Shown here: in pieces, positions 13,076 to 25,150 of the stretch
Numbering within the stretch: the first letter of the stretch is position 1
How the letters are laid out: every line of letters begins with the position of its first letter
Assembly (NCBI GenBank): GCA_002633005.1
Contig: NMRA01000011.1
Span: forward strand, 1,488,093 to 1,552,092
Reading direction: 5' to 3'
DNA length: 64,000 nucleotides
Source of the DNA: Phoronis australis
Lineage: Eukaryota; Phoronida; Phoronidae
Position numbers and translations under genes: made by a program
Notes under the pieces: generated by a model
Told to the model about the DNA's origin: nothing
What the model saw: the letters and a program-made list of their open reading frames with translations, nothing else
Database searches by the model: none

Positions 13076-14924
13076 CTATTTGCATTCAGGCGGTATTTCC
13101 AACACACTGGGATCCGGAATACTAGAGGTGGCGTTCACCAAATAAAAGGTACTCGTTTCATAAGTGGTTTTACCGTCTGAAATAAACAATTAATGTATTT
13201 CAACATTTTGGACACAATTTTACGATGACATTTTAAGGTAGTGCAAAATGATATAAGCACGACAAAGGTCGTCGAAACTTAACACTTAACGGCAGAGTAC
13301 TTGATGTTCTAACGAAAGATGATTTATGGAAAAGCTACATTTAAGAATGGACGGAAGAATGTCAGTGAGACAGTCTGCAAAGATCCGTGTAGGCCTCAAT
13401 TCTACAACATTGAGAATAATTAGACATACCCACTAAAAGTTGATATATTGCATTTTGAGTCACCCATGCGTTCATCTTCCGATATTCTTGAATAAAAATT
13501 ACCGAAACGTACCTTTCGTGACATATCCTGTATTTACAGTGGTGACAGGTATGCAAGTTTCAGCGTCCAGTGCACCGTAGACAGTTGTAGTGCCGTTGTA
13601 TTTAGGTGTAGGTTTGACAATGGTCATGAAGCTCTCAATCATCAGCTTACCAGAACCATATGAGAATGTACCCAAGTAATGGCCCCCTGCGAAGGAAGAA
13701 ATGTGTATGCATTCTGCTGCTAAGAGTAAAACTTCGCACTGCATTTACTTCAGAGAATACTAAACCCAGTCTTCTTTCTATCACTTGCTTAGGCGCATTG
13801 GGCTCCCACTTGAGTGATAAAAGCAGAATTCTACTAAAAACTCGTATTCTCTGTGTCACATCTAGTACATTAAGGTTCTTAGTGGGTGGTCGTTCCTACA
13901 GTTGTGTAACTCTCAGACAGCTCAGGTAACGCATGATGGTTTCGCAAAAGTCATAAAAGTTTTCAAATTTTGCCCCATACTTTTAAGGGTTGTCGAGGAA
14001 TACAGAACACTATTTTGTTTCAGAAAAGTATTCGGAAAGGGGTTTTAACGAATAAGCTAAAATCGAATTTGGTATCCTTCTAACAAAAATTGTCACACCT
14101 CACGTTTTCAATTTTGTCTTCCCATGCAACTTTAACTTTGGGGAACCATTCTTCTTTTTTACAACAAATCCAGAAAATAATCACCTTATGCAGAAACCAG
14201 CTCACCATAAAACTTGATTATCGACTAAAAACTACTTTTAAAGTGCATGTTTTGCCATTTATGACCTCTGCATGTCAAGCTGGCCATTATCAAGACGAAC
14301 AAAAATACACAAAATTGAAAGTTTTTAATCCAAACCCAACACTTAGCATGAGACTATTAGGTACCGCCAGACAACACACTCAGAATTTCAAACAATCCGG
14401 ACTATTTTTTGCCAAACTGAGAAAACTGACCGATAACCCTGCGCATTTCCGTCTAAAAATTGCCTTGTTGTCAAGGAGTGTTAGAGTGTGTTTTTAAGCG
14501 TTTTAGGAATTTAACCCATTATTGCAAGACAAACCATCAAAGGGGTAACGAAATGCATTTTCCAAAAGAAACACGAAGCCAACTCAACGCCATTCGTCAT
14601 AGCGGCCACAACTAGAGCATATTTCAAAACCGCCATACAAGTTAGCACTCAGTATCCACTAAAACTTAAAGGTTGAACACTTCCTGTCCTCGTAAGGCTT
14701 CGGCGTGAAATTATGAAATGTGTCAATCAATCAAAGCTGCCCCTCTTTCCGTATTTCTTATTCCATTAATCTATTATAAAAGGAATATACATGAAAGTTA
14801 GCTGAAAGTGAAAAGAGTTATTTCTTTGACATTAACGGCAATTCAAAGAGAGGGAAAGAATATAAGGTGAAGAGAAGACGGGAGGAAAAGAGTTCACGAA
14901 GGACTGATGGAGGGATTAAATTAG

Positions 14925-14971
<47 letters not shown>

Positions 14972-15556
14972 GTGTATTTGGGTAGCAGACCTTCTTTTAT
15001 ACATGTTTCATTGAAAAGTAAGCTGTTCTTGGCGTTAATTAGTTTGTACTTTCGTAGTGTCTACACACAAGTGTCTTTCATCGGATGGTAGTTGATATAG
15101 TAGATCGCCCAATATATTTTATTAAATTTTACAACGTTTCACAGTACATTGGTTTCCATGACAACTCCTTCTGTAATTGCGCTCTTATGTATGCAACCTT
15201 ATATTCGTGTTTAATGTCATTGTTCTTGTTTCATGTATCTTACACGATAGCGTTTATGATTTTTTAATTCATTTGCCTTTGATGACTGATGTATAGTCGA
15301 AGTACCGCTACTGTCTTATTACGAAATGTTTTGTACAAAGTTTTATTATATATTTACTCATATATATGTGTTCGTGATGCCACTTACACTGGGCGACCTA
15401 CTATATCAACTACCATCTGATGAAAGGCACTTGTGTAGACACTACGAAAGTGTGTTGTACAAACTAATATTAAACCCAAGAAAAGCTTACTTTTCAATGA
15501 AACACACAAACACACAAACACACTCACACACATATATAAATATATATATATATATA

Positions 15557-15613
<57 letters not shown>

Positions 15614-15636
15614 TAGTAGTAGTGTCTACACAAGTG

Positions 15637-15690
<54 letters not shown>

Positions 15691-16219
15691 TATACACAGG
15701 AATTAGAAATTAGATGGGAGAGAGGGCGATATGGGGAGCTAGGGGAGGGTGGAGAGATAGAAAATGAAAGAAAGAGTGGAAGAGACTCAAAGAGACATTT
15801 TACCTGTCACACCCATGTATGCAGGAATAGGATATTTGCCGCACTTTCCGTTGGTTACAACGTAGGCAACTTGCTGAAAGTAGCGAAAATAGAAGAAAAA
15901 TCAGTTTAAAGACACGTTGACAATGAGAAATTTTGTTCTTGCTTTCGTGCCAAAAACGATTAATCGTACGCTGTTATATTTTCAAAATGCCCTAAAATAT
16001 CATTAAAACTCTTATTCTCATTAAGCTACTATAAACTCTCTTATAGCTACAAAAACAACCACATATTAGACCACTTAAAGCTTCGGAACTGATCTGATGT
16101 TGTTAACATAATTAAATTACATGTGATCTGTTGGTTTGGTAAGAAGTGACAGTCAATTATTACTTAACGATATTTACAACCTAATTAAAAATTGGCAGTT
16201 TTTTTAATATTCCACATAC

Positions 16220-16272
<53 letters not shown>

Positions 16273-18047
16273 TAGAAAGTACCTTATCTTTATTTTCGGG
16301 GAAATTCAAATGTGAAATATATACCATGTAGCGAGACAAAAAGGATTTAGTAAAACTGTCTCCTGACCTAGTTAATTCGAAGTACGTAAAAACTCCAAGT
16401 ACAAAATTAAGACGATGTAGTAGTAATTAAGTTAATTACACGCAGCAAAAATTCAGTTGACATTACAAGTTTACAAGTGAATGTTGAAACTGCGAACATG
16501 GTTCAGTTATGAACAGGCCCCATAGCTCAAAACACGTTTTCACTGAATATGTGTAAGCGACAGCCGTCACATTTTGAAGACTCGCGACCATTTTTGCATT
16601 TCTCGGCTTCGGCAATACAACTTAATTTGAGCTTAGGAACACGATTTCTCAATAACGGCAGAGTGAATTTCACTGAAACTTTCAAAATTAAAATATTTAT
16701 ACACCAATCTAAAAAAACTGTTACCATTTTCCTTTCACACTGCGAAGTTTTGTTAATTGTAATAGACGAATACGACTGCTGTTTTCTACAAAGTTCATTC
16801 GTTTTGCGAGTTAACTTGGCATAGAAACTGAGTAACTTGAAATTCCTAAAAGCTTTTTTGAGGTAAATTGTGGAGTTTTCATTTAAAAAGGTTTCCTTAA
16901 AATCGACGGAGGACTTATCTTGTAATGAATGTACTTAAAGAGAGGGTAACGGAATAATAAGGATGACATACATAAATGCAACACATATTTTTATAATGCA
17001 TTTTCAGAATATATACCCTTTTACTAGTTGACATAGCTTTTTTGATATTTGAGTTAAAATCAAAGTCTTTAAACAAGGTTTGAGATAACTTTAAGATGAT
17101 GTCATAGCCCTGCAAATCGGCATGACAAGACGTGTCAATAAAAGAGCACGTGCAGGAAGAGGCCGTTGAAGCTCAGAAGACTGCGAGGTTTCATTAGTAC
17201 TGAAACTATGGTTTCATCAACTAATGTAGTTAGAGTTACTAGATGGCGTGGTTTCTTGGTACTTTTCACAGGATGTAATTATATGCGTCTGGTATGTTCT
17301 CAAGCAATAATGAACTACCGCTTCAAGTTTCCTCGCCCACAAATCATTTCTCATCTGCATCACAAATAAGTTGATTCTAATTAAATAGCAAAACGTTCTT
17401 TAAAACGAGTCAGTTTCGGTAGCGTATCCATGGATGCTAACCACTTTAATTACCTCATTGTAATCTGTAACGAATTTCTGAGAAATTGTGTAATGTCCTA
17501 CGGTAACTTGCTGAGATCCGCCTGCTCGCATTTTGTAGAAATCAGTAGACATTGTACCACCTATCTTAAAAAACAAACAACCATTATACAATGCTTTACA
17601 CGGATTATGAACATTTTTATGTTAAGCCTTGCTGAGCTTTCATTTACAGGATTGACGAGTAACAATGGACGGATGGACATTGAGCGTACATGTAGATTTT
17701 CACTGAGAGTAAGATCAAGACGGACAGCAATGGCCCTCTTTTGCGAAGGACTTAAGCAACACCTTGACACCACAAGTTAATTAAATAAATATTGTTTGAA
17801 GAAGCCCAGGAAACAAAAAGCACTGTTAGAAACTCTACTGGAACTACATTATTACGAAAAAAGTAAGTGTGTAAAAATAATGGGAATATGGGCCTACTGG
17901 CATTGACGTAGGTTTGCCTCCAGTTGAAACTTGTCCAAGAATTATCGAGAACAGTCCGGAGTACTGTGGGGCAGGCCCAGTGCAGTGTTGTGTCTCAACC
18001 GACACAACGACGATGGCCATAAGAACTACAGCAGCTGGCTTCAACAT
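13076..18047 (-). CDS. Ependymin-related secreted protein, 5 coding exons
   Basis: Exons on the minus strand: 18047-17898, 17564-17454, 15873-15804, 13686-13513 and 13176-13076 (TAG stop at 13078-13076). Every intron has GT/AG ends and the phases fit (0, 0, 1, 1), giving 606 nt and 201 residues, the usual size of the ependymin family. Seen: a signal peptide (residues 1 to about 20, hydrophobic core AAVVLMAIVVVSV), then four cysteines at 22, 98, 155 and 200, the expected number. Family-like segments are KFVTDYNE, YVVTNGKCGKYPIP, ETCIPVTTV and the C-terminal IPDPSVLEIPPEC. N-glycosylation sequons lie at N141 and N183. Known of the family: secreted or lysosomal glycoproteins with a lipid-binding-like fold, often expanded in marine invertebrates; the ligand here is unknown. 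A CAG directly precedes the ATG, so an upstream non-coding exon is possible. The acceptor of exon 2 (AAG before ATAGG) is the least certain join. The family call is firm; orthology to vertebrate EPDR1 is not claimed. Confidence 0.9.
14928..14969. repeat. (TA)n microsatellite
   Basis: About 20 uninterrupted TA units in intron 3 of the ependymin-related gene, just outside the left arm of the palindrome at 15004-15504. Confidence 0.95.
15004..15504. repeat. Large intronic palindrome with ~110 bp arms
   Basis: Left arm 15004-15111 and right arm 15390-15504 are reverse complements with a few substitutions and short indels (shared text includes TTTCATTGAAAAGTAAGC, TTTCGTAGTGTCTACAC, GATGGTAGTTGATATAGTAG). 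They are separated by about 280 bp. A third partial copy (TAGTGTCTACACAAGTGCC) lies at 15621-15639. The whole is embedded between (TA)n tracts. Confidence 0.85.
15535..15694. repeat. Compound (TA)n(TG)n(TA)n microsatellite
   Basis: (TA)n leads into about 24 TG units (15564-15611). After a TAG-rich spacer containing a palindrome fragment, about 25 further TA units follow (15639-15684). It is intronic; the open frames across it are artefacts of the repeats. Confidence 0.95.
16218..16271. repeat. (TA)n(TG)n microsatellite
   Basis: About seven TA units followed by about 20 TG units, in intron 2 of the ependymin-related gene. Confidence 0.95.
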
Positions 18048-18162
18048 CTGAAAATAATGTACCAACATTTAGACGTTGACATGGCGACATCTATCGTCAA
18101 AATTCATTCAGTGATAATTTTACCAGTACATGAAAACGTATGCGTACTGCAAATTCGTTTCG

Positions 18163-18170
18163 TTTTATAA
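18163..18170 (-). promoter_or_regulatory. Candidate TATA box of the ependymin-related gene
   Basis: On the minus strand TTATAAAA lies about 115 bases upstream of the ependymin-related start codon. It would suit a transcription start near 18135-18140 and a short 5' UTR. No other support is visible; AT-rich sequence yields such motifs by chance. Confidence 0.3.
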
Positions 18171-18248
18171 ATCTATTTCAAAATCATATCAAAACAAAGC
18201 AACTGATATACTGTCGATTGCTACAGTTTGTAAAGACAGTAAATGCCT

Positions 18249-18411
18249 TTAATTGCTCATTATTGAAGTATTTTGTGACATCATAAACCCGGTTAGACCC
18301 ACAAAAACAACAACTGCACCAACACTGGTTGCCAATACTTTTGTCACCCATTTTGGCCCTGGCCCTGAGGTCGAATCTTGTTTTATCTCCACCTGCGCCC
18401 CCTGTAGACAC
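18249..18411 (-). other. Weak coding candidate ending in a membrane segment
   Basis: The minus frame ends in a strongly hydrophobic segment (VLATSVGAVVVFVGLTGFMM), then a short polar tail and stop. Upstream there is an acceptor-like CTACAG at about 18406. No family is recognised. It lies just upstream of, and on the same strand as, the ependymin-related gene. It could be a last exon or chance. Confidence 0.2.
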
Positions 18412-18623
18412 CAGTTTTGTCTAGTACCTACCTTCTTCCCCTCTTTGTTTGTTTTAGTGGGAGGTATTTTCCCCCAATACCATGATTCACGAGTGGTAGT
18501 ATTGAGCAACCCTCGGCATGACCCCACGTCCAAGGCACATATGCCTATATGAGGAGCAATGCGGTTTTCCATAAGACTAAAGTATTTTCTCTGAAATCTC
18601 CCAGATTCTGCAAGCAGGCGCAC

Positions 18624-19895
18624 ACGATGTTACGATTTTAAAAAATGCTCTAACGAACCATTTGATTGTACAGAACGTGTGGCAGGAATGACATTCTGTA
18701 CGATAAACAAAAAGGTTAGAATAATGGTTAATTATTGAAAATATACAGTTTGAAAACTCATACTTTATTTTTAAGAAAGCCTTTGGCTTTGACCGTTGAT
18801 ACAAGAACACTTGGTTCCTACTTAAATGCTTCGCATACAGTAAAACTGACACAGAGTCAAAAAAGTTAATGTCCAAAAATCAATTCACAGTTTCTTAACT
18901 CCGTTTTTCCGGTTGCAAGCTGTGCGAACTTGACCTCAAAAAATAACCGTTGCTCCACTGAGAGCGAAACTGCTGCGAAAAGGAATTAAGCAGCATTTAC
19001 ATGTACCATTAATTTACGTTAGGCATTGGCAATGTGTGATAAGAGCCTATTCGTTCTAAGTCATGGACACAAAATTGTTGGAACTGCCCACTGTCGAATC
19101 ATCTGCGGCAAAATGGTGGCTACGTGCTAATCGTCTACGGACCCACAAAAACACTAACAGTTGCTATCACAAGTAAAATTGGCTTACATATGTTTCATGT
19201 GATACGGCGTACAAAGTATTAGCTTTATTGAATTGTTTACTCAAGTAACTGATGCTCAGATAAACAGCACAGTTTCCTCAATGTCCCGAGAATGTCTGCA
19301 GGTGGGTCCGTGTACGAAAGGATCAAATCAAATTTTCGAAAATTAAAAATTATTTTCTTCAAAAATTCAAAAATCGGAAATTAGAAAATTCCGACAATTA
19401 TTGAAATAGATTTCTAGAGTTCTATTGTCGACTCTACGGAGACATTGACAACAAAAATAAAAGTAAAAATAAAATGTTGACAATTGGCTCGACTTTTGTA
19501 ATTTCCAAATATTCGAAGAAATTGAAAAACGAATATTTAAACCACAGCAAACTGATTCGATTTTCTTATTTTCGTTTAAACAAAAAAATCTGGTGGCTAC
19601 TGTTAAACGTTTAATATTTCCAATAAGGATTTCGTGAGATTCCATAAAAAATCATGCAGTGTAGAAGCATTTCAACCCTGTTCATTTCTGCAGTCAAATT
19701 GAGGACGATTTTCAGGACTTCAAAGAAATGACAATGCGCTATAAGGTGGCATACACTGTATATTGCGCCGAGCACATGCTCTCAACTAATAACCAAGTCA
19801 GCTTTTAGTATACGTAGAAATCACGTGTTATCTGTGTAAATCACAGACAAAGTTTAAAGTCGTAAATGTTGGGTTTATAGCAGCCTGAAATAATC
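18624..19895. other. Non-coding, no gene recognised
   Basis: AT-rich, with A/T homopolymer runs around 19320-19580. Short open frames only, without domain-like content. Confidence 0.4.
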
Positions 19896-19929
19896 CTACA
19901 AACACACACACTCTACCGAAAAACTCTGG

Positions 19930-20110
19930 CGGACGTGAATAGCCACAGAGCAACCTATCAGCTTGATGTATTGGGTCATATTTTCCACCACTGTGACTTT
20001 ACCAGGAACTACGGTGCACCCTAGGGTTTCGATCACATCGACTGAATAGAACATTGCTGTGACAAATGATTTCCGGGTGTGACGCCGGAGAGTCCTTGAA
20101 AGACTCTCCA
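19930..20110 (-). other. Coding-like minus-strand stretch, unrecognised
   Basis: The minus frame reads smoothly from about 20085 down (SFVTAMFYSVDVIETLGC, PGKVTVVENMTQYI) with a protein-like mix of residues. I recognise no family and cannot place splice sites confidently. It may be an exon of an unknown gene or an element remnant. Confidence 0.2.
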
Positions 20111-20142
20111 AATCGCTTACCAAGTGGAAATTGCTTCTTGGC

Positions 20143-20293
20143 GAACGGCTTGGACTTTTGGTTCTAATGCTGTCAGGATAGCCGCCAATGGCATGCTGAT
20201 TTATTTCCAAAACTGGANGAACGGCTTGGACTTTTGGTTCTAATGCTGTCAGGATAGCCGCCAATGGCATGCTGATTTATTTCCAAAACTGGA
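20143..20293. other. 75 bp perfect tandem duplication joined by one N
   Basis: 20143-20217 and 20219-20293 are identical, with a single N at 20218 between them. This is the signature of a gap closed with overlapping contig ends that were not merged, so it is probably an assembly artefact. Confidence 0.8.
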
Positions 20294-21126
20294 CGATTTG
20301 GACACTTGAATAATCATTACGGCGTTTTCCCGTTGCTCCCAACTTGTTCAATTCTGTAGCCCAACAACAAGGGGAAGAACACCCCTGTAGCCAATATCTT
20401 ACACGACTGATCAACTCCATTCTGGCGTTCATGGTTGGAGGGTCAGCCCTCTTTTGTCCGAAAAGTGCTCTAATTTGCAGTAAGCTCATATCTAGCCTGA
20501 CTGGGCTGTGCTGCTAAAATAAATGTTAAGCTATAAGCTACTTCAACATAATCCAATAGCATATCTGAAATCCTCGTCAAATGGTGATCATGTTTAGTGT
20601 TTGAATTGCCAAAATTGCCCAACTGCAACCAAATTTACGACAACCTATTATTTCCGATTATAAACCTACCAATTCGCTTTGGGATTGACTGTGCTCACAC
20701 GTGGTCTGTAATAAGCCTGGTAGATAATTGGCCTGCCTGTTGTCATACAAGACAAAAGACTGTGCTTGGCAGTTACCAAAGAAGCCAGATGTTATCAAAC
20801 GATCACAACCCTCTACGTCTGGTAAAGTCACAATTGGGTGAATGCCGTCATGCTGTTATTTTGACCTGATTGGGGCAAGTTGTGTCGTTAGTGGTAAGTG
20901 AACATAATTCAAAATTTTATTGTTTTAAGCCTTACCTTGATGTAATATTGTCCTGTCCCTTGCCCAGTCTTCAACTAACGAATAAACGATGCTAAACAAC
21001 TGTTTTATACCGTAAATATTACGTGCCCATGTACACGTAATCAAATTTGAGGATTGCAAAACCCCAGTGACTCTTATTGCAAAGCGTCCTGATAACAGAC
21101 ACAGGCATACAAATTTGCCGATTACT

Positions 21127-21275
21127 CATGGGCGGCGCACCATAGGGGCTGGAGGGATGGGGACTATAGAGCCCCACTCATTTTAGTGCTGTGCCACCCA
21201 TGAGTGGCACATCATAGGGGCTCTGGTGGCTATTGCTCCCACTTATTTCAATGCTGTGTCACCCATGGTCCATGG
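21127..21275. repeat. Imperfect tandem duplication, ~75 bp unit
   Basis: Two units share GGCACATCATAGGGGCT / GGCGCACCATAGGGGCT and TCATTTTAGTGCTGTGCCACCC / a close variant. The region ends in the palindrome ACCCATGGTCCATGGGT. Confidence 0.6.
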
Positions 21276-22148
21276 GTGGTAATCAAGGAACAGTGACATA
21301 CATTCAAGTGCATATGATAACAGACTCTTGGATTACTGATAACGTTGCACGAACTCTTGCTGCCGATAACAAAACTTATCTGAATAAATCTGACGATACC
21401 TGATTTAAATAACTATCTGGAAACATTCAGTATGAAATTAACAGTGAGCAATCAGTAGCTGATCAAGGATATCGCAGTAAGAGGCCCACCATATCTACAA
21501 AAGCTCACGTAATTCCTAAAAGAAGGGTTTCGGGACCAGTCTCTGTAAATAGGCTTTGACAGGGTTGAAGTCGACACGTACGTTTATTTAAGGGCAAAAG
21601 TGTAGATATGGACTATACCGATGTTGTTTACGTTCACAAGGTGGCGCTAATGAATAAAGTCTAGACTGTTTCATATATCATCTGAATACACTGAGAGCAT
21701 AAAAGCAATTCACGAGGGGACGAAAGGGTGGAGGGTCGAGTTACGGTTCATGCAAAAGTCATGTAGAAATATCAATATCAAGCTTCAAGAACGCACTTCT
21801 TCAAATTTCATGGACAGCGCCATTTCTCCGGTGCATCGCTAACCAACGCCCGGTCGCCCCAAATCCCAATTTCCTTCATAGTTTAGTCGAAAAATGGCCC
21901 TCCGGGCACCCCCCGACTTCAACTTCTAAGTTGAATTTTTATGAAGGAAGATATGTGTGAAAACAGAAAAAGGATGAAAAAAGTCCATCGTATTTTTTAT
22001 GCAAATTAGTGCCGCATTACTGATTTTGCGTTATTTCGCAATATGTCACCGACTAATTGAAAGAATTAAATGTTTGGACTTACATGTATGTTTTGTGGGT
22101 CAAACATTACATTAGAACAATAAGTAAGTAATACAAGCTATCTTGAAC

Positions 22149-22790
22149 ATGGCACAGGTGAACACTCTACACATGGAGCAGAAATACTGTTTGGGGCATG
22201 ACAATCTTCTATTCTTTGATTTTGACCCATCCATGAAAACAAGCTGTGATACTGCAGTCCAAAGCTTTAGAATTAAAAAAAAGCACCTTGAATACAAACT
22301 AACACCAAAATATACAAATGGGCAGTTGACATGTATGTCAATCAGTGCGAATCCAATGCTGGGGAAAGGGAAAATAGGACTACTTTCGAAATTACGGCAG
22401 CTATCGTCGCATATATAAAAATCGTCCCTATTAAGAAAACTATGAGGACGAAGCTTATCTATTGACATCAAAGAACACTCTCCACCAATATCCATTCTCT
22501 ATTTAGACTCTATAAATGAACATGGCGATTTTACAATCTTAAGCAATGTCATAGGAACAGCAAGCGGAAAACTACAGCAGCTTCATGAAATTCGGTAAAA
22601 ACCTCTCCAACAGCCACACGATTCTCCACATTGTACGCAGCCCGTGTGTGATCAGATTCCTTCTGTTTGTCCAAGTGAATAGGAAGATAATATATTATCA
22701 CAGAAAAAACCTGTTAACAGTTTACTGCCACAGTGAAGGCACAGAGGCACCAAGCTCCCTAGTGCCTCATTCACCGCATAAACTATGAAC
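22149..22790 (+). pseudogene. Coding-like remnant inside the 3.8 kb element
   Basis: An open plus frame from the Met at 22149 (TLHMEQKYCLGHDNLLFFDF ...) runs 89 residues to about 22418 with protein-like content. Further coding-like blocks in other frames follow (NVIGTASGKLQQLHEI near 22546-22593). I cannot name the domain. It could be the N-terminal part of the same element protein as the 23840-25150 remnant, or a separate ORF. Confidence 0.35.
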
Positions 22791-23839
22791 ATCATCGATC
22801 ATCGTAATCATTTTCCCACCTGAGTGCATTTTCTGCAGGAAACTGAATCCAAGTATGGCAGCCATATTCACAAGAAAAGGCAATAATAGCTGAATGAATG
22901 TATTATGAGACTTTTTTAAATCTTCCTTTTATTTCTCCACAAGCGTGTAAGGTACATGTATATCATTTTGTTGCCCAGTATCAAGCTGAGAGCTGTCCCA
23001 GATTCACGTTCCTTGTTAAATCCGGATTGTTCTAAAACCCTTCGACCTGCACCTCACTGACGACCCCCTCAACCCACGACCTCCTCAACTCACGGCACAC
23101 AACACCCTCGATCCAGTTTAAGCAAGCTCGATTGGACCTGAGCATAGAACCAGAGCTGACTTACGGGACCATCGAGTCTGGCCATTAGATCGGCTGGCTT
23201 TTCTCTGTTTTTTGTCATTAAAAGAGTCGACTCTGCAAGTTTGAAAGTCAAAAGCAGAATAAAACAACGCAACCAAATCAAATCAAATCAAATAAAAGAC
23301 CTACCGACGTTATAAATGTCGTTCCTGCAGAGTGTAACCGAATTGTCTGCACTTCAGTCTATGGCAGATTCAGGTTTTTGGGAGAGTGCGAGGAACCCAC
23401 GGATTTGTAATTTCTTCAGTTAATACATTTTGAAAACAAAGTGTTAACTAAAAAGTATCTCAACATTTCATGTTGTATATTGTACACTAGCATACATCAG
23501 AAAAAAACGTGTGAAATTATGAGCATTCACGTTAACGTACTCTCTCCCTAACTTTAGTAGAACAAGGCAATTGGTAGCTACTCGAGGAACTATTTCCATG
23601 ACACGATCACAGTCGGTTATATGAGATCAAGTTACGCCAATCTGATTCTCGCGTAGGTAAGCCTTTTGGGAAAGTCACTCAGAGACGTACATGTAATATG
23701 ATTATGAAATGTGTAGAAAGCGCAGATTCATGTATTAATTGCGTCCTGTCGTGGGGGTTGTAGGTCTTGGGGTTTGTGGGTCGACGGTATCATGGGAGTC
23801 GAGTGGGTTTTAGAACAGACACTGGGCGAGCCATTGAAT

Positions 23840-25150
23840 ATGCCAGAACTCATGAAGTACTGCCTGATATCCGTGCCCCCTAGTATTGGAACATCAGGTA
23901 TTTTTCCAAGACCAACAAAGCCTCCATTTAGCATTATCTTCTGAAAGACATTTCGCCTGAAGACTTTCATTATCCTAAGGATGTTCTGTTCATCCAAGAT
24001 GGTTCTGCACTTCTCCATACATGTACGTTAGCTAGTATCCCTCCAACATGTGGTAATTTTGCAGTTCCGAGAAAGTATTTTTGTGTAGACCATGCAGCTT
24101 CACAGAAGCCGTATGACTTCTTCAAAATCTTTCTTGTAAACGATGAGAACAAAAAATAACACTGTCATATGTTACGGCAGGTCTGGAGTGGTAAGAAGGC
24201 AGTTTCCAGGTTGGCGAAAACCGAGATGGCCATCCTGATTGTAGACGGGCATCCATAATCTTTTAATGAATAGAAATTTCTGAGTATTTCTTGCTTAACT
24301 AATTTGCGATGTCACAATATAATAATAAAAGTGATTTGGTGTTCATACTCAGGAGATCCCACATATCTACAGTAACCAATAAAAGACTGACTTAAGAATT
24401 GTTTTGTGCCTCCAGTACACTGTCCTCACTTGGGTACAGAAACGACGTCGTCAGAATCCCTGACACTGGTGTCGTTGTCATTCTGCTGCAGGCACGCTAT
24501 AAAGTTGACTGTATATCTAGGTACAGGGTCTGGAAAACGTCGGAGACTACTGAATCTCTCCGACGTGGTAAAATCCTTGGGAAAAGGACTGCTGTAAAGC
24601 TCTACTTGGATGTTGTGTATACACTGGAGAGGATTGCACCTGTCCGTTTTAACGTAAAGGAAAGGTTGGTCCCCTCAAAAAGCTGGAAAAGAATCCAAAA
24701 TTTCACCGGGCATTAAGGCAGCGTTGCGTTGATTGGGATGTAAGTTGGAATAGTTCAACTGCCTCATGTGCGGTCAGAGTCGTGAGTCGTCGACAGATGC
24801 TACTCGTGCCAAGATGTTACGCAAAACCGTTGGTGAAGATGAAAGCCTCACAAGTCTAAGATTGACCTTGCTCGACTTCTCCTGTGCCAGTCCGCACTGA
24901 AATCTCACATCCAACGAGTAAATCACCGTATCACCGTGTACCAGCGTGCTTGCAAACCCATAATTGAACAGTAAAGACGAAGGGCAAGGGTGTATGCAGA
25001 CTGACGAACGCGTGTTACAAGGTGAGATCGTGTGGTCCTATCTTACCAAACTTACTGATTGATTTCTTGCACACCAATGTTTGTGAAGCGGACACAGAAG
25101 AGGAAAGTGGAGAGTTCTATGGAAGTTTCACGGAAAGCTGAGTGACATGG
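23840..25150 (+). pseudogene. Decayed PIN/FEN-like uncharacterised element protein
   Basis: Plus-strand blocks in shifting frames, in family order: DGSALLHTC near 23995; PYDFFKIFLVNDENKK at about 24110-24160; a block ending MAILIVDGH at 24250; VVRIPDTGVVVILLQAR at 24450 (family DTD(V/I) with the second Asp lost); LGTGSGKRRRLLNLSDVVKS LG to 24580; KGKVGPLKKLEKNPKFH at about 24655-24705; CGQSRESS at about 24770; RVN near 24917; and FTES near 25130. I recognise this as a multi-copy uncharacterised family of invertebrate genomes whose acidic DTDV motif suggests a PIN/FEN-like nuclease fold. Known function: none. Stops and frameshifts throughout show it is dead. Confidence 0.55.

Noticed and set aside
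14090-14497. 135-codon plus frame
   Set aside because: Lies in intron 3 of the ependymin-related gene, has no domain and looks random.
15326-15909. Open frames of 66-117 codons across TA/TG tracts
   Set aside because: They are translations of microsatellites (poly-YI, poly-CV, poly-TH) with no other content.
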